Assembly: GCA_013115135.1 (NCBI GenBank)
Contig: JABANP010000209.1
Span: forward strand, 1 to 64,000
Direction of reading: 5' to 3'
Length of the DNA stretch: 64,000 nt
Source: Perkinsus olseni
Lineage: Eukaryota > Perkinsozoa > Perkinsida > Perkinsidae
Shown here: positions 31,385 to 40,201 of the stretch, piece by piece
Layout of the letters: the number at the start of each line of letters is the position of its first letter
Position numbering within the stretch: the stretch's first letter is position 1
Program-made: the position numbers and the translations under genes
Notes under the pieces: model-generated
Database searches by the model: none
Told to the model about the DNA's origin: nothing
The model's input: the letters and a program-made list of their open reading frames with translations, nothing else

Positions 31385-31654
31385 AGTGGAGTGCAAAGTC
31401 TAGGCTAGTGAAGTATGTTCCACTTAAGCCATTTGGCCGCGTGGTTAACTTGTATACTTGCGAACCGAAAGACCCCGGGTTCAATCCCCAGGTCTGACTC
31501 ATGCGCTATACTGTCTCCGGCTACAGCTGATAAAGCCAATAATCGATCAAGCTAAATTAGCTGTAACACCATTGATTGTACTACTGAAACGGTTAACTCA
31601 GTAATCTAGAGATTTCTTGTATTTCCTTATGTCCTCTCCCGCTTTGCGTTCAAT
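31385..31654 (+). repeat. 5' LTR of element 2, containing a tRNA-like segment
   Basis: It matches 35839-36108 without visible difference. It contains the gag start codon (31629) and, at about 31,427-31,500, a tRNA-like segment. A likely primer-binding site, TGGTGCCCAGACTCC, follows at once. Confidence 0.92.
31434..31487 (+). promoter_or_regulatory. Pol III-type A box and B box inside the LTR
   Basis: TGGCCGCGTGG at 31434-31444 fits an A box, and GGTTCAATCC at 31478-31487 fits a B box, at tRNA-like spacing. The T-arm stem keeps four of five pairs; the acceptor and anticodon stems do not close. The same pair occurs in the 3' LTR at 35888-35898 and 35932-35941. Confidence 0.55.
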
Positions 31655-33419
31655 TGGTGCCCAGACTCCTGGCTCTTCGAGTGAGAGTTCTGGTAGCGCG
31701 AGTGCACCTCGCGCACACCAACTTCGCCGTCTCTCTGATTTCTACAGTGAAGACGAAGATGACGTCAGAGACGTCAGCATTGACCTCGATCACGATGATG
31801 ACGAGGCATTGCTTCCACTAGACGATGAGTTCGCTCATCGCAGTGATAGTGAGCTGGATGATAGAGATCCTCCTCAGCAAAAGGTTGGTGATACCCCTCA
31901 CCAAGAGGGTGGTACTCCTCCTCGGAAAGGTAAAGCGCCTGAAAAGCGTAAGGTGGTTTTGGATGATACCAAGCCATCGCCTCTAGCCGGGACTTCCAAA
32001 GCTCGGCGGATGATCGAACTTCGTAAGAACGCCGTCAAGTTCAGCGGTGGTGCCGACGAAGATGTTGAAGAATGGTTGGACAAGCTGGATATGATTGCCG
32101 GTCCTGAAGGTTTCAACCTTGACTACTATGACCAGGCTGTTCTCCTCAAGTTATCGGTCTCTGGTCCGGCGTATCAGGCTGCCAAGATGGTCCCGTGTGA
32201 GCAGAAGTCCATCGATCCTTCCAGGAAGCGGTACTTGGCCCGGCTACGATCCGAACTACGAAAGCGGTTTGGTTCGAGCCCTGACAAGGCTGCTGCCCGC
32301 TTGAGAAGTGTCAGCTTCAACGACTACACATCGGTTGATGAGTATGCTACTGCCGTGAGTCGCCTAGTGCGACAGAGCTTTAGCAATATTCACAACAGAT
32401 GCCAGGGTGAGATCATGAAGCTGTTCTTCTACAGTGGTCTACCACACGATCATCCAGCAAGCTCAGCCATCAAGCCGTTCTGCCTTGACCCTACCAAGTC
32501 TTATGAGCAAATCATTACTCGCGCGAGGCTATCATTTGATAACCTCAGTCAACCGCGAGTAGCCGCACCTGGTGTGCGAAGGTTTGACTTTAAGTCTGGC
32601 AAGGGCAAGGGTGGTAAAGGCGGTAAAGGCAAAGGAAAGAGAAGCCGTGAAGGAGGCCAATCGGTGAAGCGCTGTGAGTTTTGCAATAAGACCAATCACA
32701 CGATTGAAACGTGTAGATTCCTTGCTAAAGCAAGAATGGCTTTGAAAGTAAGCAACCTCGGGAAGCGGTTTCATGTATTAGATTCTCCGATGCCGCTGTT
32801 ACTTCAGACTGAGTATAATCTCATTTGCCTTGTCGATTCAGGATCAAGTGACTCAATCATAACTCGATCGGCATTAAGCAAGGTTGGTAGAGGTTGTAGT
32901 TCAGTTGAAGGTCACCAGGTTGCATTATCGACCATTAAAGGTCCTCAGTTGTGTACCATCGCAAAGATCCCTGCTACTGTGTTGAGTTGTAACAATGATA
33001 TACGGAACACTATACCTGTATTAGTCGTTGATGCAGATCACATAGTACACGTGGGTGACTATAGAGTTGATATAATTCTAGGATGTGATTGGATAACGAT
33101 GCACTCTCCTGTAGTATTCGAGAGCACGCATTACACTGAGCCTATAATAGCCGCTTCACCGGCATTAGCCTCTGGCGCAGATTCTCAGATTAGAATAGAT
33201 GAACAAACTGGGAACAGAATCACAGCTACTATTGATGAACCTGATTTCATTGCTCGTAGACTGACTGATGGTGATGGTAAATCTGTTTGGCAAGTGGAAT
33301 GGAAGTGGATTGATAATAAAGCTCCTCCAGGAGCATTCCGTCCTCCCACTTATGAAAAGCAGATGGAATCACTGAGTCAATCACAGTTAGATACATGGCA
33401 AACGGAAATCAAAAATTGA
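31629..33419 (+). CDS. Gag-protease of element 2, with start of RT
   Basis: About 596 residues from the ATG at 31629, inside the LTR. An acidic N-terminus is followed by a Gag core, a Lys/Gly-rich basic stretch, one CCHC knuckle (CEFCNKTNHTIETC) and an aspartic protease with DSGS and a later ILGCDW segment. The frame reaches the start of the RT domain and stops at TGA (33417-33419). The same frame is open beyond it, so this is a single nonsense codon or a readthrough site. Confidence 0.88.
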   Translation: MSSPALRSIGAQTPGSSSESSGSASAPRAHQLRRLSDFYSEDEDDVRDVSIDLDHDDDEALLPLDDEFAHRSDSELDDRDPPQQKVGDTPHQEGGTPPRKGKAPEKRKVVLDDTKPSPLAGTSKARRMIELRKNAVKFSGGADEDVEEWLDKLDMIAGPEGFNLDYYDQAVLLKLSVSGPAYQAAKMVPCEQKSIDPSRKRYLARLRSELRKRFGSSPDKAAARLRSVSFNDYTSVDEYATAVSRLVRQSFSNIHNRCQGEIMKLFFYSGLPHDHPASSAIKPFCLDPTKSYEQIITRARLSFDNLSQPRVAAPGVRRFDFKSGKGKGGKGGKGKGKRSREGGQSVKRCEFCNKTNHTIETCRFLAKARMALKVSNLGKRFHVLDSPMPLLLQTEYNLICLVDSGSSDSIITRSALSKVGRGCSSVEGHQVALSTIKGPQLCTIAKIPATVLSCNNDIRNTIPVLVVDADHIVHVGDYRVDIILGCDWITMHSPVVFESTHYTEPIIAASPALASGADSQIRIDEQTGNRITATIDEPDFIARRLTDGDGKSVWQVEWKWIDNKAPPGAFRPPTYEKQMESLSQSQLDTWQTEIKN

Positions 33420-33983
33420 GAATCTCAAGGCTTCATACAAGAGGTCAAAAGATCTGATTTGAAGGGAACATTGACTCTAATGGGAGTCGCGCAAGAACAC
33501 AAAATCACAACTCCTTGCCGTCCTGTTATAGACTTTAAGCCTCTAAATAATCAGATCCATTCATATCCCAATTCGGGTGACCATGTTACCGTCGACGATA
33601 CATTACGCCGATGGAGAGCGAACTATACACGTGATGGTAAATCGATAGATAGCTGGGTATTGATAGATATAAAGAAAGCATACCTTTGCGTACGCATGAG
33701 CCCTAAATGCGCGGCATATCAAGGCCTCATCATAAGAGATGAGAAAGGATCAACAAGATACATGCGATTGGATCGCTTAGGATTTGGCATTAATATTGCT
33801 CCAAAAGTACTGAGAAGTATCATAAGATATATTCTCTGCGAGGAAGGTCTCGAAAGCCCGATAGATATGTTCGTAGATGATATGCGAGTACCAACTGAGC
33901 ATGTAGATCAGTTGCGCGAAGCATTACATAGGAACGGGTTTCCAACAAAGACCCAGAGAGCAGTAGCTCAGCACGGATTTTAG
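33420..33983 (+). CDS. Reverse transcriptase of element 2 (continuation after TGA)
   Basis: It continues the frame of the gag-protease. Visible RT features are CRPVIDFKPLN, the motif A segment LIDIKKAYL and the motif C segment FVDD. It ends at TAG (33981-33983). RNase H lies in another frame starting at 33992. Confidence 0.85.
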   Translation, partial: ESQGFIQEVKRSDLKGTLTLMGVAQEHKITTPCRPVIDFKPLNNQIHSYPNSGDHVTVDDTLRRWRANYTRDGKSIDSWVLIDIKKAYLCVRMSPKCAAYQGLIIRDEKGSTRYMRLDRLGFGINIAPKVLRSIIRYILCEEGLESPIDMFVDDMRVPTEHVDQLREALHRNGFPTKTQRAVAQHGF

Positions 33984-33991
33984 GATTACAA

Positions 33992-35821
33992 ATGACTGGT
34001 GCGAATAGATGGAAACGACGAAGTGATATCCAGCCCATTGCTGGCTTCACCTATCGTGATCTTCGTTCGTGGGTGGCCACGATAGCATCATCTCATTATC
34101 CTGTCCTAGGATGGCTCTCGCCAGCAGCCAGAGCGCTGGAGAGACTGAGTGTTATTGCCAATCCGAGCGCAACTTCGCCCGATCCTTTGCCTGATGACAT
34201 TGTGACGAAAGCACATAAATTGTACTCAGACATTGTACTACGAGGAGATCCAGCTACTGGATTCTTCCGAGTAGATCCCTCGCAGCCATGGTCTTTGTAC
34301 ACAGATGCTTCGGCGGACGCAATCGGTGCATGCTTATATTTTGGGTCGCAATTAGTCGAAGATAAATCTTGGCTACGAGCCACGAAAGACATTCGGCCTA
34401 TCGATACAGTAGAGCTAGAAGCAGGCTTGAGAGGTCTGAACGACCTAACGGTTCCTTGGATAAGAGCCTTAGGAATTAAAACTGGTCTTGCACTTACAGT
34501 GTATGTCGATAACAAGCCAGTCCTAGGCCAACTTTCTAGGAAGAAACTCAGCCATTGGGTTGCATCCAAGGGTCTTGCATCAGGTGCAGCGGAGGTTAGG
34601 CTACAAATGATAGACGACCTCGTACAGCTGTATAAAATAGACGTAACGTTCAGATACATAGCCAGTGGTGAGAACCCTGCGGATGAACGATCACGAATAC
34701 CTGATTATCTAAAATGGCCCAAACCATCAAGGCGTGAGTTGAAAGCGAAGCCTGAGTCTCATACTTTAGCAGCAGCTACTCGTTCCCATGAATGGCAGGA
34801 CGTGAGTACGTGTGAGAATGGCTATCTGATTATCCCACCTGGTCACGTGAAACAATTTGTAGAAGATAATCACGACCATGAAGGTGCAGAAGCTCTATAT
34901 CAAAGACTTCGCAAATGGGTAAAATCAGAACCAGGGTTCCGAGCAATATGCCGAGAGGTTGTTGCTCAGTGTGACGTTTGTAAACGTGCCAAGGCACATC
35001 CGAACCAGAACACGGATGGACTAGATCCTGAGACAGGAAAGAAGAGGAAACGTGATGACGTTGAAAAACGCGCAACACGCAAGTCTTTCATTCCATTCAA
35101 TAAAGTCCATATTGATGTAGTCGGAAACTACAGAGTTGTTTCTGGTAAGAAGTCATTCTTCGTCGTCACACTAGTGGATAGTGCCACTGGATATGCTCTG
35201 GGCAAGGCCACGAAATCGGCGCCCGTGGGTGAAGACATAGAGGTTCTATTGAGCCATATGTTAGAGACCTTTCACACAACCCCTTTGGTTGTCTGGTCTG
35301 ACTCCGGTGCGAATCTGGTTTCGAAACGAGTTGAGGCATTTCTGTTGAAACATGATATTTTACATTACACGACTGCGAAGAATACTTCGCTGAGTAATGG
35401 AAAAGTAGAAAGGTTTCATAGAACACTCAACGAGTACCTCCGTACTCATGCCTCCCACGATGAAATTGGCTGGCCTGAATTCACCAGACTAGTCAAAAAG
35501 AGAGTGACGAAGTATAATACAACCCCTTACCATGGCGTGTCTGCGCATGAGAAGGTATTTAGGTTTTCACCTAACTGTGAACCTTACCGTCCAGTGCAGT
35601 CACGCGACGAGTGGGATGAACTTTGTCATGAAAACAAAGAAGAATGGGGACGAGGACTGGAACCCGGTACTTGTGTATTTTACCGGAATCCCAGACCGTC
35701 GAATAAACTCTCCGATCGCTGGTTGGATGCAGTGATTGAAGAACGAGTTGGCCCCAAGGCGTATAAGCTAGAAGGCCTGCCCGGCAAGTTCGACTTGAAG
35801 GATATCAAGCTGCTTAAGTGA
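33992..35821 (+). CDS. RNase H and integrase of element 2
   Basis: About 609 residues. RNase H has TDAS, an ELEAGL glutamate, a VDNKPVLGQL aspartate and NPADERSR. It is followed by a HHCC integrase zinc finger (ending CDVCKRAKAH) and a DDE integrase core: HIDVVG, SDSGANL and NGKVERFH. A basic C-terminal region follows. The frame ends at the polypurine tract. Confidence 0.9.
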   Translation: MTGANRWKRRSDIQPIAGFTYRDLRSWVATIASSHYPVLGWLSPAARALERLSVIANPSATSPDPLPDDIVTKAHKLYSDIVLRGDPATGFFRVDPSQPWSLYTDASADAIGACLYFGSQLVEDKSWLRATKDIRPIDTVELEAGLRGLNDLTVPWIRALGIKTGLALTVYVDNKPVLGQLSRKKLSHWVASKGLASGAAEVRLQMIDDLVQLYKIDVTFRYIASGENPADERSRIPDYLKWPKPSRRELKAKPESHTLAAATRSHEWQDVSTCENGYLIIPPGHVKQFVEDNHDHEGAEALYQRLRKWVKSEPGFRAICREVVAQCDVCKRAKAHPNQNTDGLDPETGKKRKRDDVEKRATRKSFIPFNKVHIDVVGNYRVVSGKKSFFVVTLVDSATGYALGKATKSAPVGEDIEVLLSHMLETFHTTPLVVWSDSGANLVSKRVEAFLLKHDILHYTTAKNTSLSNGKVERFHRTLNEYLRTHASHDEIGWPEFTRLVKKRVTKYNTTPYHGVSAHEKVFRFSPNCEPYRPVQSRDEWDELCHENKEEWGRGLEPGTCVFYRNPRPSNKLSDRWLDAVIEERVGPKAYKLEGLPGKFDLKDIKLLK

Positions 35822-35838
35822 AAAGAGAGAAGGGGACG
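35821..35838 (+). other. Polypurine tract of element 2
   Basis: Purine-only run (apart from one C near its end) directly before the 3' LTR. Confidence 0.75.
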
Positions 35839-36108
35839 AGTGGAGTGCAAAGTCTAGGCTAGTGAAGTATGTTCCACTTAAGCCATTTGGCCGCGTGGTT
35901 AACTTGTATACTTGCGAACCGAAAGACCCCGGGTTCAATCCCCAGGTCTGACTCATGCGCTATACTGTCTCCGGCTACAGCTGATAAAGCCAATAATCGA
36001 TCAAGCTAAATTAGCTGTAACACCATTGATTGTACTACTGAAACGGTTAACTCAGTAATCTAGAGATTTCTTGTATTTCCTTATGTCCTCTCCCGCTTTG
36101 CGTTCAAT
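35839..36108 (+). repeat. 3' LTR of element 2
   Basis: Same as the 5' LTR, including the tRNA-like A/B-box segment. It is followed by the right copy of the TAGGT target duplication. Confidence 0.92.
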
Positions 36109-36600
36109 TTAGGTCTTGAGGATATTGACTGAGGAACCGCCTTGGGAGCCAGCGTAGGTCTCGAGGATACCGACTGAGGAACCGCCTTAGGAGTCAGCGC
36201 AGGTCTCGAGGATACCGACTGAGGAACCGCCTTAGGGGCCAGCGTAGGTCTCGAGGATACCGACTGAGGAACCGCCTTAGGGGCCAGCGCAGGTCTCGAG
36301 GATACCGACTGAGGAACCGCCTTAGGAGTCAGCGCAGGTCTCGAGGATACCGACTGAGGAACCGCCTTAGGGGCCAGCGCAGGTCTCGAGGATACCGACT
36401 GAGGAACCGCCTTAGAGGGCCAGCGTAGGTCTCGAGGATACCGACTGAGGAACCGCCTTGGGAGCCAGCGTAGGTCTCGAGGATACCGACTGAGGAACCG
36501 CCTTAGGGGCCAGCGTAGGTCTCGAGGATACCGACTGAGGGGCCGCCTTAGGAGTCAGCGCAGGTCTCGAGGATACCGACTGAGGAACCGCCTTGGGGGG
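36109..36600 (-). repeat. 45-bp coding tandem repeats in element 3 integrase tail
   Basis: About eleven copies of a 45-base unit, 15 codons each (APKAVPQSVSSRPTL-like, minus strand), with a few substitutions. One unit near 36,411-36,416 carries an extra base, which ends the integrase frame early. Element 2 is inserted in the last repeat. Confidence 0.9.
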
Positions 36601-38079
36601 AGCAAAGGGCCCCAGAGACGATGGCACATCGATCGCAGTGTTACCAGGCGAGGGGGGCGGCCACTTCGGGGCGACTCGGGGGGGAGGAGGCAGTATGGTG
36701 ATAGGAGGAAGGCCGTCCAAACTCCAGGGGCAAGGCGGTTCTGTAGGTTCGGTGTCCACGAAGTCGTTCTTGGGTACCTTGACTAAGTTGCCGACCCACG
36801 CTCGGAATCGAGAACCGTTTGGGCTGACAAGTACCGCAGTTGCCCGACCAGACTCAAGCTCGGCCACTTCGTAAGGACCTTGCACGCGAGAGGCAAGCTT
36901 GGAAGCAGAGGAGGCACTGGTGAGGTGATACACCTTATCTTGAACTTTAAGGTCGCACTCTCGTCCTTGATCGGCCAACACCCTCGCACGTGAAGTCGCT
37001 CGGTAGGTGCACCAATGCTGGAGGTAGTCCAACAGCTTCAGCCGATACGATGCCCTAGCTTCGTTACGGAGGTGATGTGCTTCTTGTGGGCTCGAAAACG
37101 ATGCCATCTTGTTGATGATATCGTCAGATGAGGGGTCCCCGCCGTAGTAAGCCGACTCGGAGAAATACGGGAAAGCCAACATTCTTGGTGATAGCCAGGT
37201 CGACGAGTCGTAAGGGCTTCCGTTGAGAACGTCGATACATTCGAACACCAAGGTATGCCAAGGCTTTCTTGAAGAGGATGTCTCACCATAGTCGCCGCTG
37301 TCGTTGATGCAGGCCCGTAAGCACCGAGTCACCTCGCGGTGGCCTCGCTCCCAGAGACAAAGGAGAGGGCTATAGATTGGCGCGAAGCAATGGACTATAT
37401 GCTTACTACGACACCATCTCTGCGTAAGGGTGGCGACGAACTTGGCATCGTTATCTGAGCATATAATGCTCGGATAAATAGACCCGCTGAAAGTGGCTTC
37501 AAGGCACTCGCACACAGCACTTGCCGTTACTGCGCCTCTGATGGCGCAGCCCTTGAGGAACCCTGTGGCCATGCAGGTTATCAGGAGCATAGCAGATACA
37601 TCGTTCTGCAGTTGCTGTCGATGTGCTTGACCGTCCGACCGTAAGCCTGGTAAGTAGAGGTCGATGCCGACGACCATGAAGGGCCGCAGGCTTTGCACGT
37701 TTCGGGAACCAGCCGAGGACCGAAATGTGCGAAGGGCGTGGGCCCGTGTGCAAGGCAAACAAGTCGCCAAAGCAGATCTCACAGTCGCTTCCATCCTTTT
37801 CCAGAAGTACTCCAGTGATAACCGGGCTGCAAGCTTCTTGGTGCCAAGATGGTTCCACTGCACATGTCTGGTGACGATCAGACGATAGGCAAGCTTCCGA
37901 CCAGCACCGGATGCGATGAGCACTCGCTGCTTGACAGTGTCACCGACTGGAGTCTGCAGCACGATGCGGAAGAGCCGGTCCCTCTCATCTAGCAACACTC
38001 GCAGCTGAGCAGCTAGAAGTGTAACACAAGGTCCGGGGATATTGGACTGGGATGGAGAGGGTGTGAACGGGCGATACGC
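36412..38079 (-). CDS. Integrase of element 3 (BEL/Pao-like)
   Basis: The open minus-strand frame reaches up to a TAA at about 38,080. It starts with an LLDERDRLFRI segment, then an HHCC zinc finger (HVQWNHLG ... CLPCTRAH) and an integrase core with VVGIDLYLPG, ICSDNDAKF and LWERGHRE supplying D, D and E. A C-terminal basic/Trp segment and a Pro-rich tail made of 15-residue repeats follow. A one-base insertion in the repeats stops the frame at 36412; in the other frame it would continue across element 2 to 31144. Confidence 0.85.
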   Translation of the reverse strand, partial: AYRPFTPSPSQSNIPGPCVTLLAAQLRVLLDERDRLFRIVLQTPVGDTVKQRVLIASGAGRKLAYRLIVTRHVQWNHLGTKKLAARLSLEYFWKRMEATVRSALATCLPCTRAHALRTFRSSAGSRNVQSLRPFMVVGIDLYLPGLRSDGQAHRQQLQNDVSAMLLITCMATGFLKGCAIRGAVTASAVCECLEATFSGSIYPSIICSDNDAKFVATLTQRWCRSKHIVHCFAPIYSPLLCLWERGHREVTRCLRACINDSGDYGETSSSRKPWHTLVFECIDVLNGSPYDSSTWLSPRMLAFPYFSESAYYGGDPSSDDIINKMASFSSPQEAHHLRNEARASYRLKLLDYLQHWCTYRATSRARVLADQGRECDLKVQDKVYHLTSASSASKLASRVQGPYEVAELESGRATAVLVSPNGSRFRAWVGNLVKVPKNDFVDTEPTEPPCPWSLDGLPPITILPPPPRVAPKWPPPSPGNTAIDVPSSLGPFAPPKAVPQSVSSRPALTPKAAPQSVSSRPTLAPKAVPQSVSSRPTLAPKAVPQSVSSRPTLAL

Positions 38080-40201
38080 TTAGTCTCGTACAATGAGCGG
38101 TCCACAGGGCAATAGAACATATCGCTGGGTCGTGGACTTGAGGGACATGCGCGGGGGAGGTCAGGCAGGGGTAGAAGGACAGAGGATGAGGAACGCGCGA
38201 TGACGATGTGGAGGGTTTGTGCGGCCCGGGCAGCTCTCCGATGGAGAAGGCTGCCCGGGCCGCACCATTGCCGTTGTGACTTTGTGGTTGAGCATTGCCT
38301 CAGCAGGTTGCGTGGTTAAGGGAACTTAATTGTACGCGTCATTCGTACCAGCAAACATGTCATGCCCATCTTGCGGAGAAAACCGATAGGCGACAAATGC
38401 GACGCAGTACCTCATAACTCAACCAGCAACTGTTTGACCGAAGCACCTGCTGTGCCTGCGTTCCGTTTCGTAGTAATGGTACATGGCAGGGACTTATTCG
38501 TAAGTCGGAAGCATCCAGCAATCAGAGCTGTACGGAGGGCTACTAACAGAGTCGAGTTCGGAACCCAAACACCGAAGCCCAACCCGGCTGATGGCGTGCG
38601 CTTTGTTGTTCATGTTAGCGCGCGCCCCCAAACACGATTTTCGCAGTTAGCGCTGCATCCAACGCGATTCAGTCTCCCAGACAGTAGGATGTGGATCTAA
38701 TTGCCGTTGGGGATATTCGTGCGAATTTTCGTGCGAAATACGTCTTATTTGAGGCTTGCACGGCGTGCGGACGAAAATTGTGAAACGTGCACCATTTTGG
38801 CAGCGGAGCGTAGTTCTGTCTCTTTTGTGCGCCACGTCACCTGAATTTTCCATGAGAAATGGTTGGTCTGTGGTGTGGATGTTTTCGTTTGACATGAGCC
38901 TTTACAGGATTACTCATGTGCATGGTAGGAGTACTCGTGCACAGTTTGAGAAAATTTCATAGGCTAATTTCGAAAATCGCTCCGATTCGATGCAGATGTA
39001 ATATGGTTGTTTCCGGTGGCAGAGACCACCCGCGCTCGCCCTAGGCCCTCGCGGGGCCCTTCCCGCTCGGGCTAACATTTGTGAGGTACCCCGCATGGAA
39101 CTCGCCCTCCGTTCACCCAGAGGCTTCGGGAGGGTTCAAGCTTGACGCCTGCCCTTGAACTTGCCGAATTGTGAAGACGCAAAATAGTTGAAAGGAGAGA
39201 CTGAAGAGCGTAGAGAGGCCTACCTGCACTGCCTCGAAGACGCAGTCGCGCAAACCAATAATACTTCCATTGTTATCAGAACAAATAGACCCACTCAAAA
39301 TGCACGCCGATACTCCATAACTATTACTCTAAAAGTAATGAAGCGGCCAGCGGCCGATTGCGAGAATTATGTAACAAAAAAACTTTGTTGAAGTACGAAA
39401 ATCGAAACGATGGTTCTCCCTTCGGGCGAGGCTGACGCCTCGACGAACCATCTCGTCATTTCTTGCTGGCAAGAAGATGCTGCAGCTCGCTTATAAGTCG
39501 TTTGAAAGCTCCAAGCTAAGACCACGTGCAGGTGAGATCCACGTAGTGGGCCAGTAGGCAGATATATAGCGAACTTGCGCTCAAAATTAGCACTCGAAGA
39601 ACATGCGAGCGAGGAATTGTCAGAGCTGCTTGGAGCAGCCTGCTTCGAACCAGGGAAGCAGCTGCATAATACATCGGCGTATGGTCAGTGTTTTAAAATA
39701 GGTGGGATAGGAGCAAAAACAAAGTAAACATGACATAGTGAAGAGAACCTTCGATTGTTAGGACCCCAGAGGAAGTATGCACAACAGCACGTATCGCGAA
39801 AAAAGGTCGTCGCCGCGGCGGGAATGAGCGAGGTCTTCCTGCACGCGGGAAATTAGAACTTTGTGACACGAGGCGTGCGCTATATGCAGAGCAGTTTGTG
39901 CGTCGCAATGCGCACAATGTGCGACGCCGTGACGCAGCGGCGCGCGCTTTTTGAGCAAAGAAATGCAAGTGCGCAAGCGGAGGAGACGTGACAGGAACCA
40001 TGGTTTGTGGTTAATGTGAGTGTCAAAACATTTCGATTCGCATCGGGATAGTAGGAATAAACTTTGACGGACCATATTGAATGATTTGGAAGGTTTGAAT
40101 AAATTGTAATGGGTAGGAGCAAAGATAATATATAGGAACGGGGGGCCTAAGCACGATAGGTTCCGGCCAGGAATGCCCGGAAGTTGTTTCTAGCGCTCGC
40201 C
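38080..40201. other. 2.1-kb unexplained segment between RNase H and integrase of element 3
   Basis: BEL/Pao elements normally run straight from RNase H into integrase, so this looks like an insertion or replaced segment. The upstream frame ends with an LLGE-containing segment and the downstream frame resumes with LLDE, which may mark the breakpoints. No coding sequence is recognised. It holds a long perfect hairpin (38219-38265) and a smaller nested one at about 39,408-39,451. Confidence 0.5.
38219..38265. other. Perfect 16-bp-stem hairpin
   Basis: Arm GTGCGGCCCGGGCAGC (38219-38234) is the exact reverse complement of 38250-38265. The 15-base loop contains a further TCTCC/GGAGA stem. Confidence 0.85.

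Larger units (their letters stand above)
31385..36108 (+). mobile_element. LTR retrotransposon (element 2), nested in element 3
   Basis: It has two apparently identical LTRs of about 270 bases, a gag-protease frame, an RT frame and an RNase H-integrase frame, plus a polypurine tract before the 3' LTR. It is flanked by TAGGT (possibly TTAGGT) on both sides, consistent with a 5-6 base target duplication. It landed in the coding repeats of the element 3 integrase. Order PR-RT-RH-IN again indicates Ty3/gypsy type. Confidence 0.92.

Noticed and set aside
31427..31500. A complete functional tRNA gene in the LTR of element 2
   Set aside because: The acceptor and anticodon stems do not close; only promoter boxes and the T-arm remain.
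36109..36600. A CRISPR-like array
   Set aside because: The repeats are contiguous 45-base coding units without unique spacers, inside a retrotransposon frame.
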